From the NCBI RefSeq assembly GCF_018449545.1, contig NZ_JAAVUR010000007.1, positions 62,001 to 126,000 on the forward strand: 64,000 bases of DNA. The letters are read 5' to 3'. Shown piece by piece: positions 26,824 through 35,542 of this stretch (position 1 is its first letter; the number at the start of each line of letters is the position of its first letter). The notes below the pieces were generated by a model, which worked only from the letters and a program-made list of their open reading frames with translations, had not been told where the DNA came from and did not search any database. A program made the position numbers and the translations under genes. The stretch is from Granulicella sp. dw_53. Its GTDB lineage: Bacteria > Acidobacteriota > Terriglobia > Terriglobales > Acidobacteriaceae.

Positions 26824-26842
26824 GTGGGGATTGTAAGCCTGG

Positions 26843-26867
26843 AATACCTATTTTAGGAATAGGTATT
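26843..26867 (-). promoter_or_regulatory. Likely PadR operator
   Basis: A perfect 10-bp inverted repeat, AATACCTATT and AATAGGTATT, separated by five bases (TTAGG), 20 bases upstream of the PadR start. PadR proteins generally bind such AT-rich dyads (ATAC/ATGT-like halves), and the position suits repression of the padR-permease transcript. Confidence 0.75.
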
Positions 26868-26908
26868 TTTAGTTTTTGGGGAGACGAGCTTTGGGCTGGG
26901 GAGAGCGT

Positions 26909-27085
26909 AGATCCCACCCTTCGCGAGAGACAAAGACGCGAAGGATGGGGCACCCGGGCTTTGGTGGTTGGGAGGGGGAAACGGTCGGGCTTTGTGAGGC
27001 TGAGATAAGGAGTGCGGTCGTGCTTCGCACGATACCCCACCCTATTATTTGCGATGAAGCTGCAAAAAGGATGGGGCACCCGCAG
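26909..27085 (+). repeat. Family A repeats upstream of the PadR operon
   Basis: Type A1 at 26909-26963 (GATCCCACCCTTCGC, loop, GCGAAGGATGGGGCACCC) and type A2 at 27013-27083 (CGGTCGTGCTTCGCACGATA, CCCCACCCT, AAAAAGGATGGGGCACCC). They fill the gap between the PadR operator and the YCF48-like gene. Confidence 0.88.
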
Positions 27086-27112
27086 TGTGCTGCTCCGTAA
27101 TTTGGTTGGGCT

Positions 27113-28279
27113 TTAGGGGCTAGGGGTGGGGTGGAGTTTGCCGATGCGGCCGTTGGGGCCTACGACGAAGGGGAGGGAGAGGGCGTTCCAGTTTTTGTCG
27201 GCGTCGGGTGGGTCGGAGGCGGTGGGGGTGAGGGGTTTCCAGTTGTGGCCGGCGTCGGTGGAGATGTCCGTGCCGTTGGGGCCTACGGTGATCCAGGCTT
27301 TGGAGGCGGAGTCGTAGGCGACGGAGGAGCGGTAGCCGTGGGGCGGGGTTTCGGATGGCTGCCACTTCTGATGGTCTCCAAGGAACCATGCTGTGTCCTG
27401 GGGGTCGTCGGGAAGCTTGTAGTTGCCTCCGACGATGACGGTCTGTTGGTGTTGGCTATCCGGGGTGTCGTGGGCTATTGAGAAGGCTCCGGCGCTCTCG
27501 CCGGTCTTGTGGATGGGGAGTGGATCGACCTGCCAGCCCCGAGGGGTGTGGTGGAGGGAGCCTGCTCCGTTGAGGACGTAGAGAGGGCCGGGGGTGTTGG
27601 TATCGTTTGGGGCGACCCAGAAGGTGTAAATGTGGGGTCCGGTTGGTCCTCCGGTGACGAAGATCCGGTCGATGAGACCGTTGAGTGTGAGGGAGGAGTT
27701 GCTGGCGGCGAAGATGGACTCGCCCTGGGGTATATCGCCCGATCGGCCGAGTTGGCGCTCCCAGTGTTCGCCGCAGTCGTAGGTGAGGAGGATGACGAAC
27801 TGACGGTGGACTGGATCGCCGAGGAGGACTCCGAAGCAGGGGTTGTGGGGTGGGTAGTCTGCTTTTGTAACTGAGGCGGAGTCGAATCGGATCGCGTCCC
27901 AGAAGCCGTCTTTGTCGGGGTTGGACAGGACCAGCCGCCAGGTCTTGCAGGCGTCGGTGGTCTTGTAGAGGCGGGAGAGGTTTCCTTTGCCGGAGGACAT
28001 GACGATGGCGGTGTTCCGGTCGAAGGCGTGGATGCCGCGGAGGTCGAGTTGTTCGGCCTCGGGTGGTTTGGTGCAGGCTTGCCATGTGGCTCCGTCGTCG
28101 GTGGTGCGGAGGACGGTGCCGTTGGTTCCGCTGGCCCAGGCTACGCCTGCTCCGAGGGAGTGGATGCCGCGGAGGCTGGCGGTGGTGTGGGAGTCCTGTA
28201 TCTTCCACTGGGCGCTCGCACGTAGGGAGGGCGCGAGGGTCGCGGTGAGGAGGAGGAGGATGGTGGCGGGGGTGCTCAT
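27113..28279 (-). CDS. YCF48/BNR-type beta-propeller protein, secreted
   Basis: A 388-residue exported protein (signal peptide MSTPATILLLLTATLAPSLRASA). Repeated BNR or YCF48-type blades are visible: GVAWASGTNGTVLRTTDDGATW, RLYKTTDACKTWRLVL, TYDCGEHWERQ and SKAWITVGPNGTDISTDAGHNW (each shown in part), with the S/T-x-D-x-G-x-T/x-W Asp-box core. Such propellers act as photosystem assembly factors in phototrophs; in heterotrophic Acidobacteria they are secreted proteins of unknown role, often annotated as oxidoreductases or sialidase-like. The start has only a weak ribosome site. Confidence 0.75.
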   Translation of the reverse strand: MSTPATILLLLTATLAPSLRASAQWKIQDSHTTASLRGIHSLGAGVAWASGTNGTVLRTTDDGATWQACTKPPEAEQLDLRGIHAFDRNTAIVMSSGKGNLSRLYKTTDACKTWRLVLSNPDKDGFWDAIRFDSASVTKADYPPHNPCFGVLLGDPVHRQFVILLTYDCGEHWERQLGRSGDIPQGESIFAASNSSLTLNGLIDRIFVTGGPTGPHIYTFWVAPNDTNTPGPLYVLNGAGSLHHTPRGWQVDPLPIHKTGESAGAFSIAHDTPDSQHQQTVIVGGNYKLPDDPQDTAWFLGDHQKWQPSETPPHGYRSSVAYDSASKAWITVGPNGTDISTDAGHNWKPLTPTASDPPDADKNWNALSLPFVVGPNGRIGKLHPTPSP

Positions 28280-28315
28280 TGGGAGCAGTGTATTTGGTTC
28301 TGGACGGGAAGCGTA

Positions 28316-28364
28316 ACGGCGTAACGGTGATTCTTGGGATAAAGGCTGATAAGAGCTGATTCTT
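28316..28364 (+). repeat. Family D repeat, copy 1
   Basis: A stretch beginning TAACGGTGATTCTTGGGATAA and continuing GCTGATAAGAG matches 42962-43004 at about 37 of 43 positions. It sits in the gap between the VWA gene and the YCF48-like gene. No palindrome explains it. Confidence 0.6.
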
Positions 28365-28426
28365 CTTTTCTTTTGGGTTTCCTTGTTTTCTTGCTTTGCG
28401 ATCTCTGTCTTCTGTGGTGCTGTTGG

Positions 28427-30040
28427 TTAAGGGGTTGGTGAGTTTGGGGTGGGGTTGGAGGCTTGTTGGCCCAGGTTGGCGTCGGCGGTGCCGATGCGGC
28501 CGGAGGCGGTGACTCGGACGACGAAGCGGGCGCGGGTGGCTTTGGGGTCGTGATCGAGGTTGAAGACGAGATTGACGGCACGTTCGAGGCGGCCGGTGGG
28601 TGGGACGTCGGTGGAGGCGTTGACCTTGATGGATCTGGCGATGCGCTTGAGCTCTTTGCCCTTCTTGTCGAAGGTTGTGGCCATGACGATGACGTCTGCG
28701 TGGCGAGGCTCGGTGTCGGTGGCGAAGCTCCAGACCAGGCCGCGGGCGTCGACGTGGATGGTGAAGGAGTCGGGGTTGGTGGGAGAGGCGGTGAGGGTGA
28801 GGGGGACGCCGTCGTAGGTCATGGTGCTGGACTCGGCGTTCATGAGGTCGAAGGCGAGGCGGCGGGAGGGTTTGGTGGGATCGACGAAGGCTGGGGGCGT
28901 CTGGACGTAGTAGCCCTCGCGGGTGGTGGCGGTGAGGCCGGGCCGGTTGAGGGTGACCTGGATTCTGCGGAACTTCTTCGGGTCGAGGTTGGTGTTGGTG
29001 GGCCGGTAGGTGAGGGTGTAGAAGCTTGATCCGTCGCGGACGCCGGTGGCGATCTCGGCGTCGACGTCGTTGCGGCCGTAGAGGGCTTTGCCTCCGGTGG
29101 CTTTGGCAAGGCGGCTGAACTGATAGTTGCCGCCGAAGGGATCGATGAACTCAGCGTCGCTGCCGTAGGTGTTGTTGACCTGGAGGCCTGCGGGATCGAC
29201 GGAGTAGAGGGTGACGCGGGCGTCACGGAGCGCGTTGACGCACTGCTGGACGGCGTTTTCCACGCGAGAGGCGGCGTCGACCTGCAGGTTGACGAAGTTG
29301 AGCGAAGGAAAGCCACGGCCGATCCAGATCATGTTCTTGTGGCCGGGATGGCCTACGGTGGCCTGGGCGACGCGCATGAGGGTTGCAAAGGCGGTGGTGA
29401 AGCGCTCGGCGAGCCAGGCTCCCTGGTGGGTCTGCCAGGGGAAGGCGGCGAAGTGGTGGTCGAGGGCGTCGATGACGGCCTTCTTGTCCTGGGTGTAGTC
29501 GTGGAGGACGGTGAACTTCTGCAGGTCGACCGCGATGAGCATGGTGGGGGTGGAGAGCTTGTCGGGCTGCTTCTCCAGGAACTTCTTGAGGGAGTAGCGG
29601 GCGAAGGCCATGTCCTCGAAGCGGGTGTTGAACTCGTCGAGCAGGATGATGTTGACGGGCGCGCGAGGGACGAGGCGGTCGAGCTCGGCGGTGGAGTTGA
29701 TGTTGATCTCAGGCGAGAGGGTGCGGCCGCCGGCGGCCTCGAAGTTGAGGACGGTCTGGGGTTCTTTGGCCTCGGTGACGGTGAAGTCGTCCTTCTTCAG
29801 GTCAGTCACGATGTTGCCCTTGGCGTCGGTGACGACGACGTCGAGGACGACGAGGCGGGCGGTGCGCTGCAGGGTCAGGGTGCCGTCGGGGCCGCGGGCC
29901 GGCTGTGCGGCGGGCGACGGTTGAGTGCCCTGTGCCACAGGTGCGGGTTGCGCCTGCGGCTCAGGCGCTTGAGAGAACGAGAAGCAGGGTGATGGGGCAA
30001 GGAAAGCCAGAAGCAGTGCGCAGGCGAGATCTTTTCTCAT
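28427..30040 (-). CDS. VWFA-related acidobacterial domain protein, secreted
   Basis: A 537-residue exported protein starting MRKDLACALLLAFLAPSPC (signal peptide) and a Pro/Gln-rich linker. It matches the TIGR03436-type acidobacterial VWA family: LVVLDVVVTDAKGNIVTDL and FTVTEAKEPQTVLNFE at the front, then a von Willebrand-like fold with VNIILLDEFNTRFEDMAFAR in place of the MIDAS strand (D-x-x-N rather than DxSxS, as usual in this family) and NMIWIGRGFPS. Later regions (FYTLTYRPTNTNLDPKKF) are typical of the same family. Function unknown. The frame continues to GTG 30067 but the signal peptide favours ATG 30040. Confidence 0.85.
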   Translation of the reverse strand: MRKDLACALLLAFLAPSPCFSFSQAPEPQAQPAPVAQGTQPSPAAQPARGPDGTLTLQRTARLVVLDVVVTDAKGNIVTDLKKDDFTVTEAKEPQTVLNFEAAGGRTLSPEININSTAELDRLVPRAPVNIILLDEFNTRFEDMAFARYSLKKFLEKQPDKLSTPTMLIAVDLQKFTVLHDYTQDKKAVIDALDHHFAAFPWQTHQGAWLAERFTTAFATLMRVAQATVGHPGHKNMIWIGRGFPSLNFVNLQVDAASRVENAVQQCVNALRDARVTLYSVDPAGLQVNNTYGSDAEFIDPFGGNYQFSRLAKATGGKALYGRNDVDAEIATGVRDGSSFYTLTYRPTNTNLDPKKFRRIQVTLNRPGLTATTREGYYVQTPPAFVDPTKPSRRLAFDLMNAESSTMTYDGVPLTLTASPTNPDSFTIHVDARGLVWSFATDTEPRHADVIVMATTFDKKGKELKRIARSIKVNASTDVPPTGRLERAVNLVFNLDHDPKATRARFVVRVTASGRIGTADANLGQQASNPTPNSPTP

Positions 30041-30239
30041 AGTTGTGGGAGAGTCTACAGCTACCAACCCTGGGGTCGAGGTGGTGTTGCTGCGGGAGTG
30101 GAAATATTTTTTGGGGGAGGTGGGGGTGGCCCGTTTTGGGCAGGATTGTTTTGGGGTTGGGAGAATTACGGCAGGTGCGGGTGCGGGTTCTTCGCTCAGG
30201 ATGGCAATTGGGGTGTTAAAGAGTTTTGGCTGTGGGATG

Positions 30240-30289
30240 GTTGTGGTTCCCCAACCATCGGGCGATCAGGCGCCCTCAGGATGGGGCAC
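30240..30289 (+). repeat. Left half of a family A1 repeat split by the IS30-like element
   Basis: GTGGTTCCCCAACCATC, a hairpin GGGCG-atcagg-CGCCC and AGGATGGGGCAC stop exactly at the element. The remaining part, CACCCGGG and a T-rich end, resumes at 30935. The gap 30041-30239 before it has only a decayed family B piece (TTCTTCGCTCAGGATGGCAA near 30189). Confidence 0.75.
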
Positions 30290-30934
30290 GGCGGATTCAA
30301 GGAACAAGCGCAACGTGGGATATCTGTGACCAGTGTTTCACGAAGTCGAAGGCTCCTTGTGGGAGGAAGAGTTCTGCTGGGGCTTTCCATGCGAGGGTTT
30401 TTCTTGGTCTGGTGTTGAGTTTCCATGCGATGTCGTCGAGTTGCTCCTGGGAGAACAGGGACAGGTCGGTACCCTTGGGCAGGTATTGTCGGAGCAGGCC
30501 GTTGGTGTTTTCGCAGATGCCTCGCTCCCACGGGGCGTGGGGGTGGGCGAAGTAGACATCGACTCCTGTTTCTCTGGTCAGGGTCTTGTGATGTCTCATC
30601 TCCGAGCCCTGGTCATAGGTCATGGAGCGGCGCAGCTGACTGTCGAAGCGGTTGAGGATTTTGGTGAAGGCTTCGGCGGTCACATCGGCCCGGCTACTGT
30701 CCAGCTTGACCAGGGCGACGAACAGGGTGGTGCGTTCGACCAGAGTGCCGACCTGGGAGAGGCCACCGTCGAACGCGACCGCATCAGACCCGCAGCAATC
30801 GCTGCCGGTCTCATCCCCAACCCCAACTGCGTCTCAATCAACGCACGCTCAGACAACTCCAGATGAATATAACTTCCACGCATACGCAACCATCTCCTTT
30901 TTTGGAAATGTTGCACTTGTTCTTTGAATCCGCC
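30290..30934 (-). mobile_element. Internally deleted IS30-family element with both ends intact
   Basis: Terminal inverted repeats begin GGCGGATTCAA at both ends and agree at about 23 of 26 positions (left GGCGGATTCAAGGAACAAGC, right GGCGGATTCAAAGAACAAGT). The flanks read ...GGGGCAC and CACCCGGG..., giving a 3-bp duplication CAC, as expected of IS30 insertion. The element is only 645 bp, whereas IS30 members are about 1.0-1.25 kb, because the middle of the transposase gene is missing. It would need a transposase in trans to move. Confidence 0.85.
30297..30883 (-). pseudogene. IS30-like transposase remnant
   Basis: The N-terminal piece starts at ATG 30883 with MRGSYIHLELSERALIETQ and GLGMRPAAIAAGL, the IS30 helix-turn-helix. 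After about 34 residues the sequence jumps, in another frame, to the catalytic half: VGTLVERTTLFVALVKLD, MTYDQGSEMRHH (second catalytic Asp) and HAPWERGICENTNGLLRQYL (catalytic Glu), ending near TRPRKTLAWKAPAELF. The part with the first catalytic Asp (about 200 residues in intact relatives) is deleted and the frame is shifted, so no active enzyme can be made. Confidence 0.85.
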
Positions 30935-30959
30935 CACCCGGGTTTTTGTGCTTGGGTTG

Positions 30960-31062
30960 GGGAGAACAACTGCAAGAACAGGCAACTGCAAGTGCAACCG
31001 CAGGTCTTTCGACTGCGCCCCTCGCGATGAGACTGCGAGGGGCTTCGCTCAAGATGACAAAT
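30960..31062 (+). repeat. Family B repeat with altered stem
   Basis: The unit reads AACTGCAAGAACAGGCAACT, GCAACCGCAGGTC, TTTCGACTGCG, then the hairpin CCCCTCGC-gatgagact-GCGAGGGG and CTTCGCTCAAGATGACA. Other copies have TAACTCGC/GCGAGTTA in the stem, so both arms have changed together. Between here and 31182 is a run of GTGTGTGTG-like and CCCGGG-containing sequence without a gene. Confidence 0.82.
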
Positions 31063-31181
31063 TTGTGGGGTGCCCGGGTTTTGTGTGTGTCGCCAGGGCT
31101 GTGTGTGTGGCACTCGGAGATTGTGTGTGGTGCCCGGGTGATTGTGTGGGCTACACGGGTGATTGTGCGTTAGGGAAGGAA

Positions 31182-31255
31182 GGCGGTCGCGCTGCGCACG
31201 ATACCCCACCCTATTGCGGTGAGACTGCAAAAGGGTGGGGCACCCGCGGTTGTGG
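31182..31255 (+). repeat. Family A2 repeat
   Basis: CGGTCGCGC-tgc-GCACGATA, then CCCCACCCT and AGGGTGGGG as a perfect 9-bp stem around ATTGCGGTGAGACTGCAAA, ending CACCCGCGGTTGTGGCT. It lies just downstream of the SIS-domain gene. Confidence 0.85.
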
Positions 31256-31293
31256 CTCAATGATGGTTATTCGTGGTTGTGGCTCGATGGTGG

Positions 31294-32418
31294 TTATTCG
31301 CGGGTGACGGCTTTGACCAGGTTGCGGGGGCGGTCTACGTCGATGTTGCGGTTGATGGCGGTGAAGTAGGCGAGCATCTGGAGGGGGATGACCTCGAAGA
31401 TGGGGGCGAGGTGTTCGAGGCAGGCGGGGATGAAGATGGTGTTGCGGGCGAGGGTGGGGATAGTGGTGTCGCCTTCGGTGGCGATGGCGAGGATCTCCGC
31501 GCCCTGTGCCTTCATGTCGCGGAGGAGGTTGACGGTCTTTTCGTAGCGGAAGAGGGAGTCGGGCGAGTGGGGGTCGCGGGTGGCGAGGGCGACGAGGGGG
31601 ACGTTCTCGCTGAGGAGGGCGGCGGGGCCGTGTTTGAGCTCGCCGGTGGGGTAGGCCTCGGCCTGCATGTAGGCGGACTCTTTGAGCTTGAGGGCTCCCT
31701 CGCGGGCGATGGGGAAGTGGATGCTGCGGCCGAGGTAGAGGCAGGTCTCGGCGTTGGACATGGAGGCGGCGACGCGCTCGACCTCGCTCTCCCAGGTTGG
31801 GAGCCAGGTGGAGACGAGGTCAGGGAGGGTGAGTAGGTGTTGCAGGCGGGCGTTGACGGCGGCGTTGGTGAGACGGCCACGAGCGCGGGCGGCGAAGAGG
31901 GCGAGGAGATGCAGGACGAGGAGCTGGGTGGTGAAGCTCTTGGTGGCGGGGACGGCTTTTTCTATGCCCGCGCGGGTGGTGAGGGAGCAGTTGGCGAGCT
32001 GGGCCATGGTGGAGGTGGCGTGGTTGGTGATGGCGATGGTGGCGGCGTCGCGGAGGCGAGCTTCGCGGAGGGCCTCGAGGGTGTCGGCGGTCTCGCCGGA
32101 CTGCGAGATGACGAGGACGCAGCGGGCGGAGGGTGTGTGGGTGGTGCGGTAGATGTACTCGCTGGCGTATTCGACGTCGACGGGGAGGCCGGCGAGCTCT
32201 TCAAAGAGGAACTTGCCGACGATTCCGGCGTGGCGGCTGGAGCCGCTGGCGGAGATGAGCATGGAGTGCTGACCGGCGAGGGAGTGGCGGGCGGCGAGGA
32301 AGGCGTCGTCGCGGAGGCCGGCGGAGTCGGTGAAGGCGGTGAGGGTCTCGGCGAGGGCGTTGGGTTGCTCGTAGATCTCGCGGAGCATGGCATGGGGGAA
32401 GATGCGGGGAGTAGTCAT
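31294..32418 (-). CDS. Double SIS-domain amino-sugar isomerase/deaminase (GlmS C-terminal or NagB-II type)
   Basis: A 374-residue protein made of two SIS domains, without the glutaminase domain of GlmS. Domain 1 has LISASGSSRHAG and VISQSGETADTLEAL; domain 2 has LYLGRSIHFPIAREGALKLK, ESAYMQAEAYPTGELKHGP and the GlmS-like C-terminus RNIDVDRPRNLVKAVTRE. Proteins of this form deaminate glucosamine-6-phosphate (NagB-II) or isomerise related sugar phosphates. A catabolic deaminase role is favoured because the following genes upstream and nearby encode a PIG-L deacetylase and a ROK regulator. AGAAGAG precedes the ATG by a suitable distance. Confidence 0.85.
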   Translation of the reverse strand: MTTPRIFPHAMLREIYEQPNALAETLTAFTDSAGLRDDAFLAARHSLAGQHSMLISASGSSRHAGIVGKFLFEELAGLPVDVEYASEYIYRTTHTPSARCVLVISQSGETADTLEALREARLRDAATIAITNHATSTMAQLANCSLTTRAGIEKAVPATKSFTTQLLVLHLLALFAARARGRLTNAAVNARLQHLLTLPDLVSTWLPTWESEVERVAASMSNAETCLYLGRSIHFPIAREGALKLKESAYMQAEAYPTGELKHGPAALLSENVPLVALATRDPHSPDSLFRYEKTVNLLRDMKAQGAEILAIATEGDTTIPTLARNTIFIPACLEHLAPIFEVIPLQMLAYFTAINRNIDVDRPRNLVKAVTRE

Positions 32419-32464
32419 GGGCTTCTCTTCTTCTTTTTTCTATTAAGAGTCTCTGCAAACGGAT

Positions 32465-32492
32465 GGGGCGAAGCGATACTTCGCTTCGCCCC
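32465..32492 (-). terminator. Strong hairpin after the PIG-L gene
   Basis: A perfect 11-bp stem, GGGGCGAAGCG and CGCTTCGCCCC, around a 6-base loop, 25 bases after the PIG-L stop and ahead of the SIS gene on the same strand. There is no T run, so it may attenuate read-through or protect a 3' end rather than terminate fully. Confidence 0.55.
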
Positions 32493-32516
32493 AGTTTAGC
32501 TGTTTGCGTGGAGGAG

Positions 32517-35369
32517 TTATTTGGCAGCGACCGTGTGCAAGGCAGGATTTTTGCCGATGCTGAGGAGGTTGGCCATGATGCGGAAGGAGCCGGGGACTCC
32601 GTCGGGCATCTGGCGGAAGAAGGCGTAGGAGAGGTAGACGTAGGTTCCCTTGCCGTAGGAGGCGTAGAGCAGGCCACCGCGCTGTGGGTCCTGGTCGACA
32701 TCGTGCATCTCGGTGGGGGCCTTGTACTCGGGCGCCCAGGTGCGGGCGAAGCCGTGGCCGCGCTCTTCGACCCAGCCGTTGAAGTCGGCTTCGGTGATCT
32801 TGTTGGGGAAGTTGAGGACGGGATCGTTGGGGATGAGGGTGACCTTGTTGTCCTCTTCTACGACTTTTTCGGGGTCGCCGGAGATGGAGATGGGATAGGG
32901 GCCGTAGTTGTGATCGTACTCGGGGGTCTGGTACTGGACGATGACGGTGCCGCCGTTGTGGACGTACTCGAGGATGCGATTGTTGGAGCTCTTGAGCTCG
33001 GTGCGCGCGGCGTAGGAGCGGATGCCGAGGATGATGGCGTCGTAGGCGGAGAGATCTCCGTTGGCGATGTCCTGCGGAGAGAGGAAGGTGACGTTGATGC
33101 CGAGGTCCTGCAGGGAGCGGGCGACCTCATCGCCGGTTCCATTGACGTAGGCGACCTTGAGGCCGGGGGCGATCTTAATGTCGACGCCGGTGGTCCGGTA
33201 GACGGAGTTGCGATAGGAGGGGTAGGGACGGATGCCGGGGTAGCCGGTGGTGACGAAGCCCTGGCTGTACTGGCGACCGTCGTAGTCCGCGACGGCGGTG
33301 ATGGTGTAGGGCTGAGCCTTGACGTCGGTGGGCGTGATGTCGAAGTTGACGACCTCTTCGTCGCCGCTGCTGGCCATGGAGAAGGGAGCGGACTGGGGCT
33401 TGGAGTGCCAGCCCAGAGGAAGGTTCAGGAGGAGGGTTCCTTTGGCAGGGCCGTCGACGCTGCTGCGGACGGTGACCTGCAGGTGCAGGGAGGTGTTGGT
33501 GACGGGGACGACGCCGGCGTGGGGCGAGACGGTGACGGAGATGGCGGGCGCTACGAGGAGCGGCTCGGGCAGGGGACCGGGGCCGACGTAGCGGTGCATG
33601 GTCTGAACGACTCCCTCGAGCTGGGCGGGCACGCCGTGGAAGGTGTAGTGGAGCTCGGCGGTGAGAGGGTAGAGGGTGGTGGGAAGGCCGAGGTAGCGGG
33701 GGTCCTGGATGTCGTAGTACGGCTGCTCCAGGTTGGGGCGGATGAAGTAGGGACGGGTGATCTCGGCGTCTTTAGGGACGGTCGCGGAGATGAGCTGATC
33801 CTTCGCGTCGCCGGCGGCGAGGGTCCCCTTTGCGGGGACGGCGGGTGTAAAGATCCAGCCTTCGCCGGCGTGGGAGACGAGTTGCGTCGAGGTGATCTCG
33901 ATGGGTTGGGTGCTCTGGTCGGAGATGTGGAGGTTGATGGCGAACTTCTCACCGGGGACGACGGTCTGAGCGCCGGGCTGCGGATTGTTTTCGCCGAAGA
34001 AGCCGCCGCGTCCTGGCGTGCCGTTGGAGATGGTGGCGAGGATGCTGAGGCTGAGGGACTGGCCGAGGGCGTCGTTGAACTGCTTCTGCTTGATGAGCAG
34101 TTCGTGGGTCATGTTGTACTTGGCATCGGCGGGAAGCTTGCTGGCGGCGAGGTCGGTGAGGAGGGTGTTGGTCTGGGCGAGACCCTGGGCGAGGATGGGG
34201 GCGATCGCTTCGGGCTTGCTGGCGTCGAATGCGGTGGATGCGGTCTCGACGAGGGCGTTGAGCTGGGTGAGGCGGGTCTTCCAGGCGGGCTGCTGGGCCT
34301 TGGGCGCGTAGTCGGCGATGGCGGGGAGCGAGGTGTCGATGCCGTCGAAGTAGGACTCCTCATGCTGCGGGAGCGTGGGGTTCACGCGCGACGCATAGAG
34401 GTGGTAGGGCGAGGCGAAGGGGCGTGGGGCGGGGATGCTGATGCCGCCGTTCTGGGACTTTTGCTCGGCGAGGCCTTCGCGGGCGAGGGTGAGGTAGGAG
34501 CGGGCGAGCAGGGCGTTGTACTTGCCTTCGGGGATAGAGAGGGTGGCGGAGGGAACGCCTTCGATCCAGGTGTTGTTGGTGTAGTTCTTGAAGCGGACTG
34601 GGGTCTCCCAGTGGCCGGTGGCGTAGTCGTAGATGCCTTTGTCTGTGACGCGGGCGAAGGGCACGCGAGCGTAGACCTTGAGCGGAGCCCAGGGGAGCAG
34701 TCCGGCTTTGATCTGGTCGGGGAAGACCTTGGGATCGGCGGCAGCGTTGAAGACCTCTTGAGCCATGACGCCCGCGGTCTGGTGGTGGCCGTGGCCGTCA
34801 GAGACGTTGCCGGCGAAGACGGAGGTGACGACAAGGGGGCGGGTGATGCGGACCTGGCGGACGACGTCGTAGAGGACGCGGTCGTGGCCCCAGGTCTTGA
34901 GGGCTTCGTCGAGAGATTTGGAGAAGCCGAAGTCGGCGACGCGGGTGAAGGCCTGATGGACGCCGAAGTAGTTGCCGGCGGCGAGGAGTTCCTGAGTGCG
35001 GAGGAGGCCTAGCTGATCCCAGTAGTCGGAGGACATGACGTTCTGGCCGCCTTCGCCGCGATTGAGCGTGAGGAGCGTGGTATCGACGCCCTGGTCGCGG
35101 CTCTCGTAGGCGAGCATGCCGCTGTCTTCGTCGTCGGGATGGGCCACGATGAGGATGAGGCTGCTGCGGGTGTGGAGCTTCTGGAGGCTCTGCCAGACGG
35201 CGGTAGCGCCACGGTCGACCGGAAGGGGAGTGGCGAAGGTTGAAGGATAGGAGACCGGAGCCTGAGCCTGCGATGCGACGGGGTTGCAGAGGAGCGAGGC
35301 AGAGAGCGCGAGGCAGAGCGCCAAGCGGGGGGAAGAGCTGAGAGTGCGGGGAGCTGCATCCAGTCGCAT
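32517..35369 (-). CDS. Secreted PIG-L family deacetylase, large form
   Basis: A 950-residue exported protein; signal peptide near residues 14-37 (PRLALCLALSASLLCNPVAS). The PIG-L (LmbE) domain has AHPDDE (76-81) and GHGHHQ (192-197), the zinc-binding and catalytic motifs of N-acetylglucosamine deacetylases. The C-terminal 650 residues include an immunoglobulin-like region and a ThuA/GATase-like end (AYDAIILGIRSYAARTELKS, GGTVIVQYQTPEYDHNYGPY). This long architecture is recurrent in Acidobacteria and Bacteroidetes. ATG 35369 is preferred because TAGGAG lies 8 bases ahead. It is divergent from the ROK regulator. Confidence 0.86.
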   Translation of the reverse strand: MRLDAAPRTLSSSPRLALCLALSASLLCNPVASQAQAPVSYPSTFATPLPVDRGATAVWQSLQKLHTRSSLILIVAHPDDEDSGMLAYESRDQGVDTTLLTLNRGEGGQNVMSSDYWDQLGLLRTQELLAAGNYFGVHQAFTRVADFGFSKSLDEALKTWGHDRVLYDVVRQVRITRPLVVTSVFAGNVSDGHGHHQTAGVMAQEVFNAAADPKVFPDQIKAGLLPWAPLKVYARVPFARVTDKGIYDYATGHWETPVRFKNYTNNTWIEGVPSATLSIPEGKYNALLARSYLTLAREGLAEQKSQNGGISIPAPRPFASPYHLYASRVNPTLPQHEESYFDGIDTSLPAIADYAPKAQQPAWKTRLTQLNALVETASTAFDASKPEAIAPILAQGLAQTNTLLTDLAASKLPADAKYNMTHELLIKQKQFNDALGQSLSLSILATISNGTPGRGGFFGENNPQPGAQTVVPGEKFAINLHISDQSTQPIEITSTQLVSHAGEGWIFTPAVPAKGTLAAGDAKDQLISATVPKDAEITRPYFIRPNLEQPYYDIQDPRYLGLPTTLYPLTAELHYTFHGVPAQLEGVVQTMHRYVGPGPLPEPLLVAPAISVTVSPHAGVVPVTNTSLHLQVTVRSSVDGPAKGTLLLNLPLGWHSKPQSAPFSMASSGDEEVVNFDITPTDVKAQPYTITAVADYDGRQYSQGFVTTGYPGIRPYPSYRNSVYRTTGVDIKIAPGLKVAYVNGTGDEVARSLQDLGINVTFLSPQDIANGDLSAYDAIILGIRSYAARTELKSSNNRILEYVHNGGTVIVQYQTPEYDHNYGPYPISISGDPEKVVEEDNKVTLIPNDPVLNFPNKITEADFNGWVEERGHGFARTWAPEYKAPTEMHDVDQDPQRGGLLYASYGKGTYVYLSYAFFRQMPDGVPGSFRIMANLLSIGKNPALHTVAAK

Positions 35370-35542
35370 CGAAGGGACTCCTAAATCTTTCAAATCAAGA
35401 TGGGAATAATTAGAAACAGAAAGTGTACAAGTGGGAATCGATGATCATGGATACCATGCTGCTCTGCCTTTGTAAAGGTTCCTACGATACTTGGGTTACT
35501 ATTGAGCACGGACGACCGTAGAGGAGCAGTAACGCAGCCAGC

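Noticed and set aside
30297..30683. Intact transposase gene
   Set aside because: It covers only the catalytic C-terminal half; the N-terminal half is separated by a deletion and frameshift, so it is scored as a pseudogene.
32463..35012. 849-residue plus-strand frame opposite the PIG-L gene
   Set aside because: It is an acidic Gly/Asp/Val-rich shadow produced by GC-rich antisense codons; the minus-strand frame has the AHPDDE motif and signal peptide.
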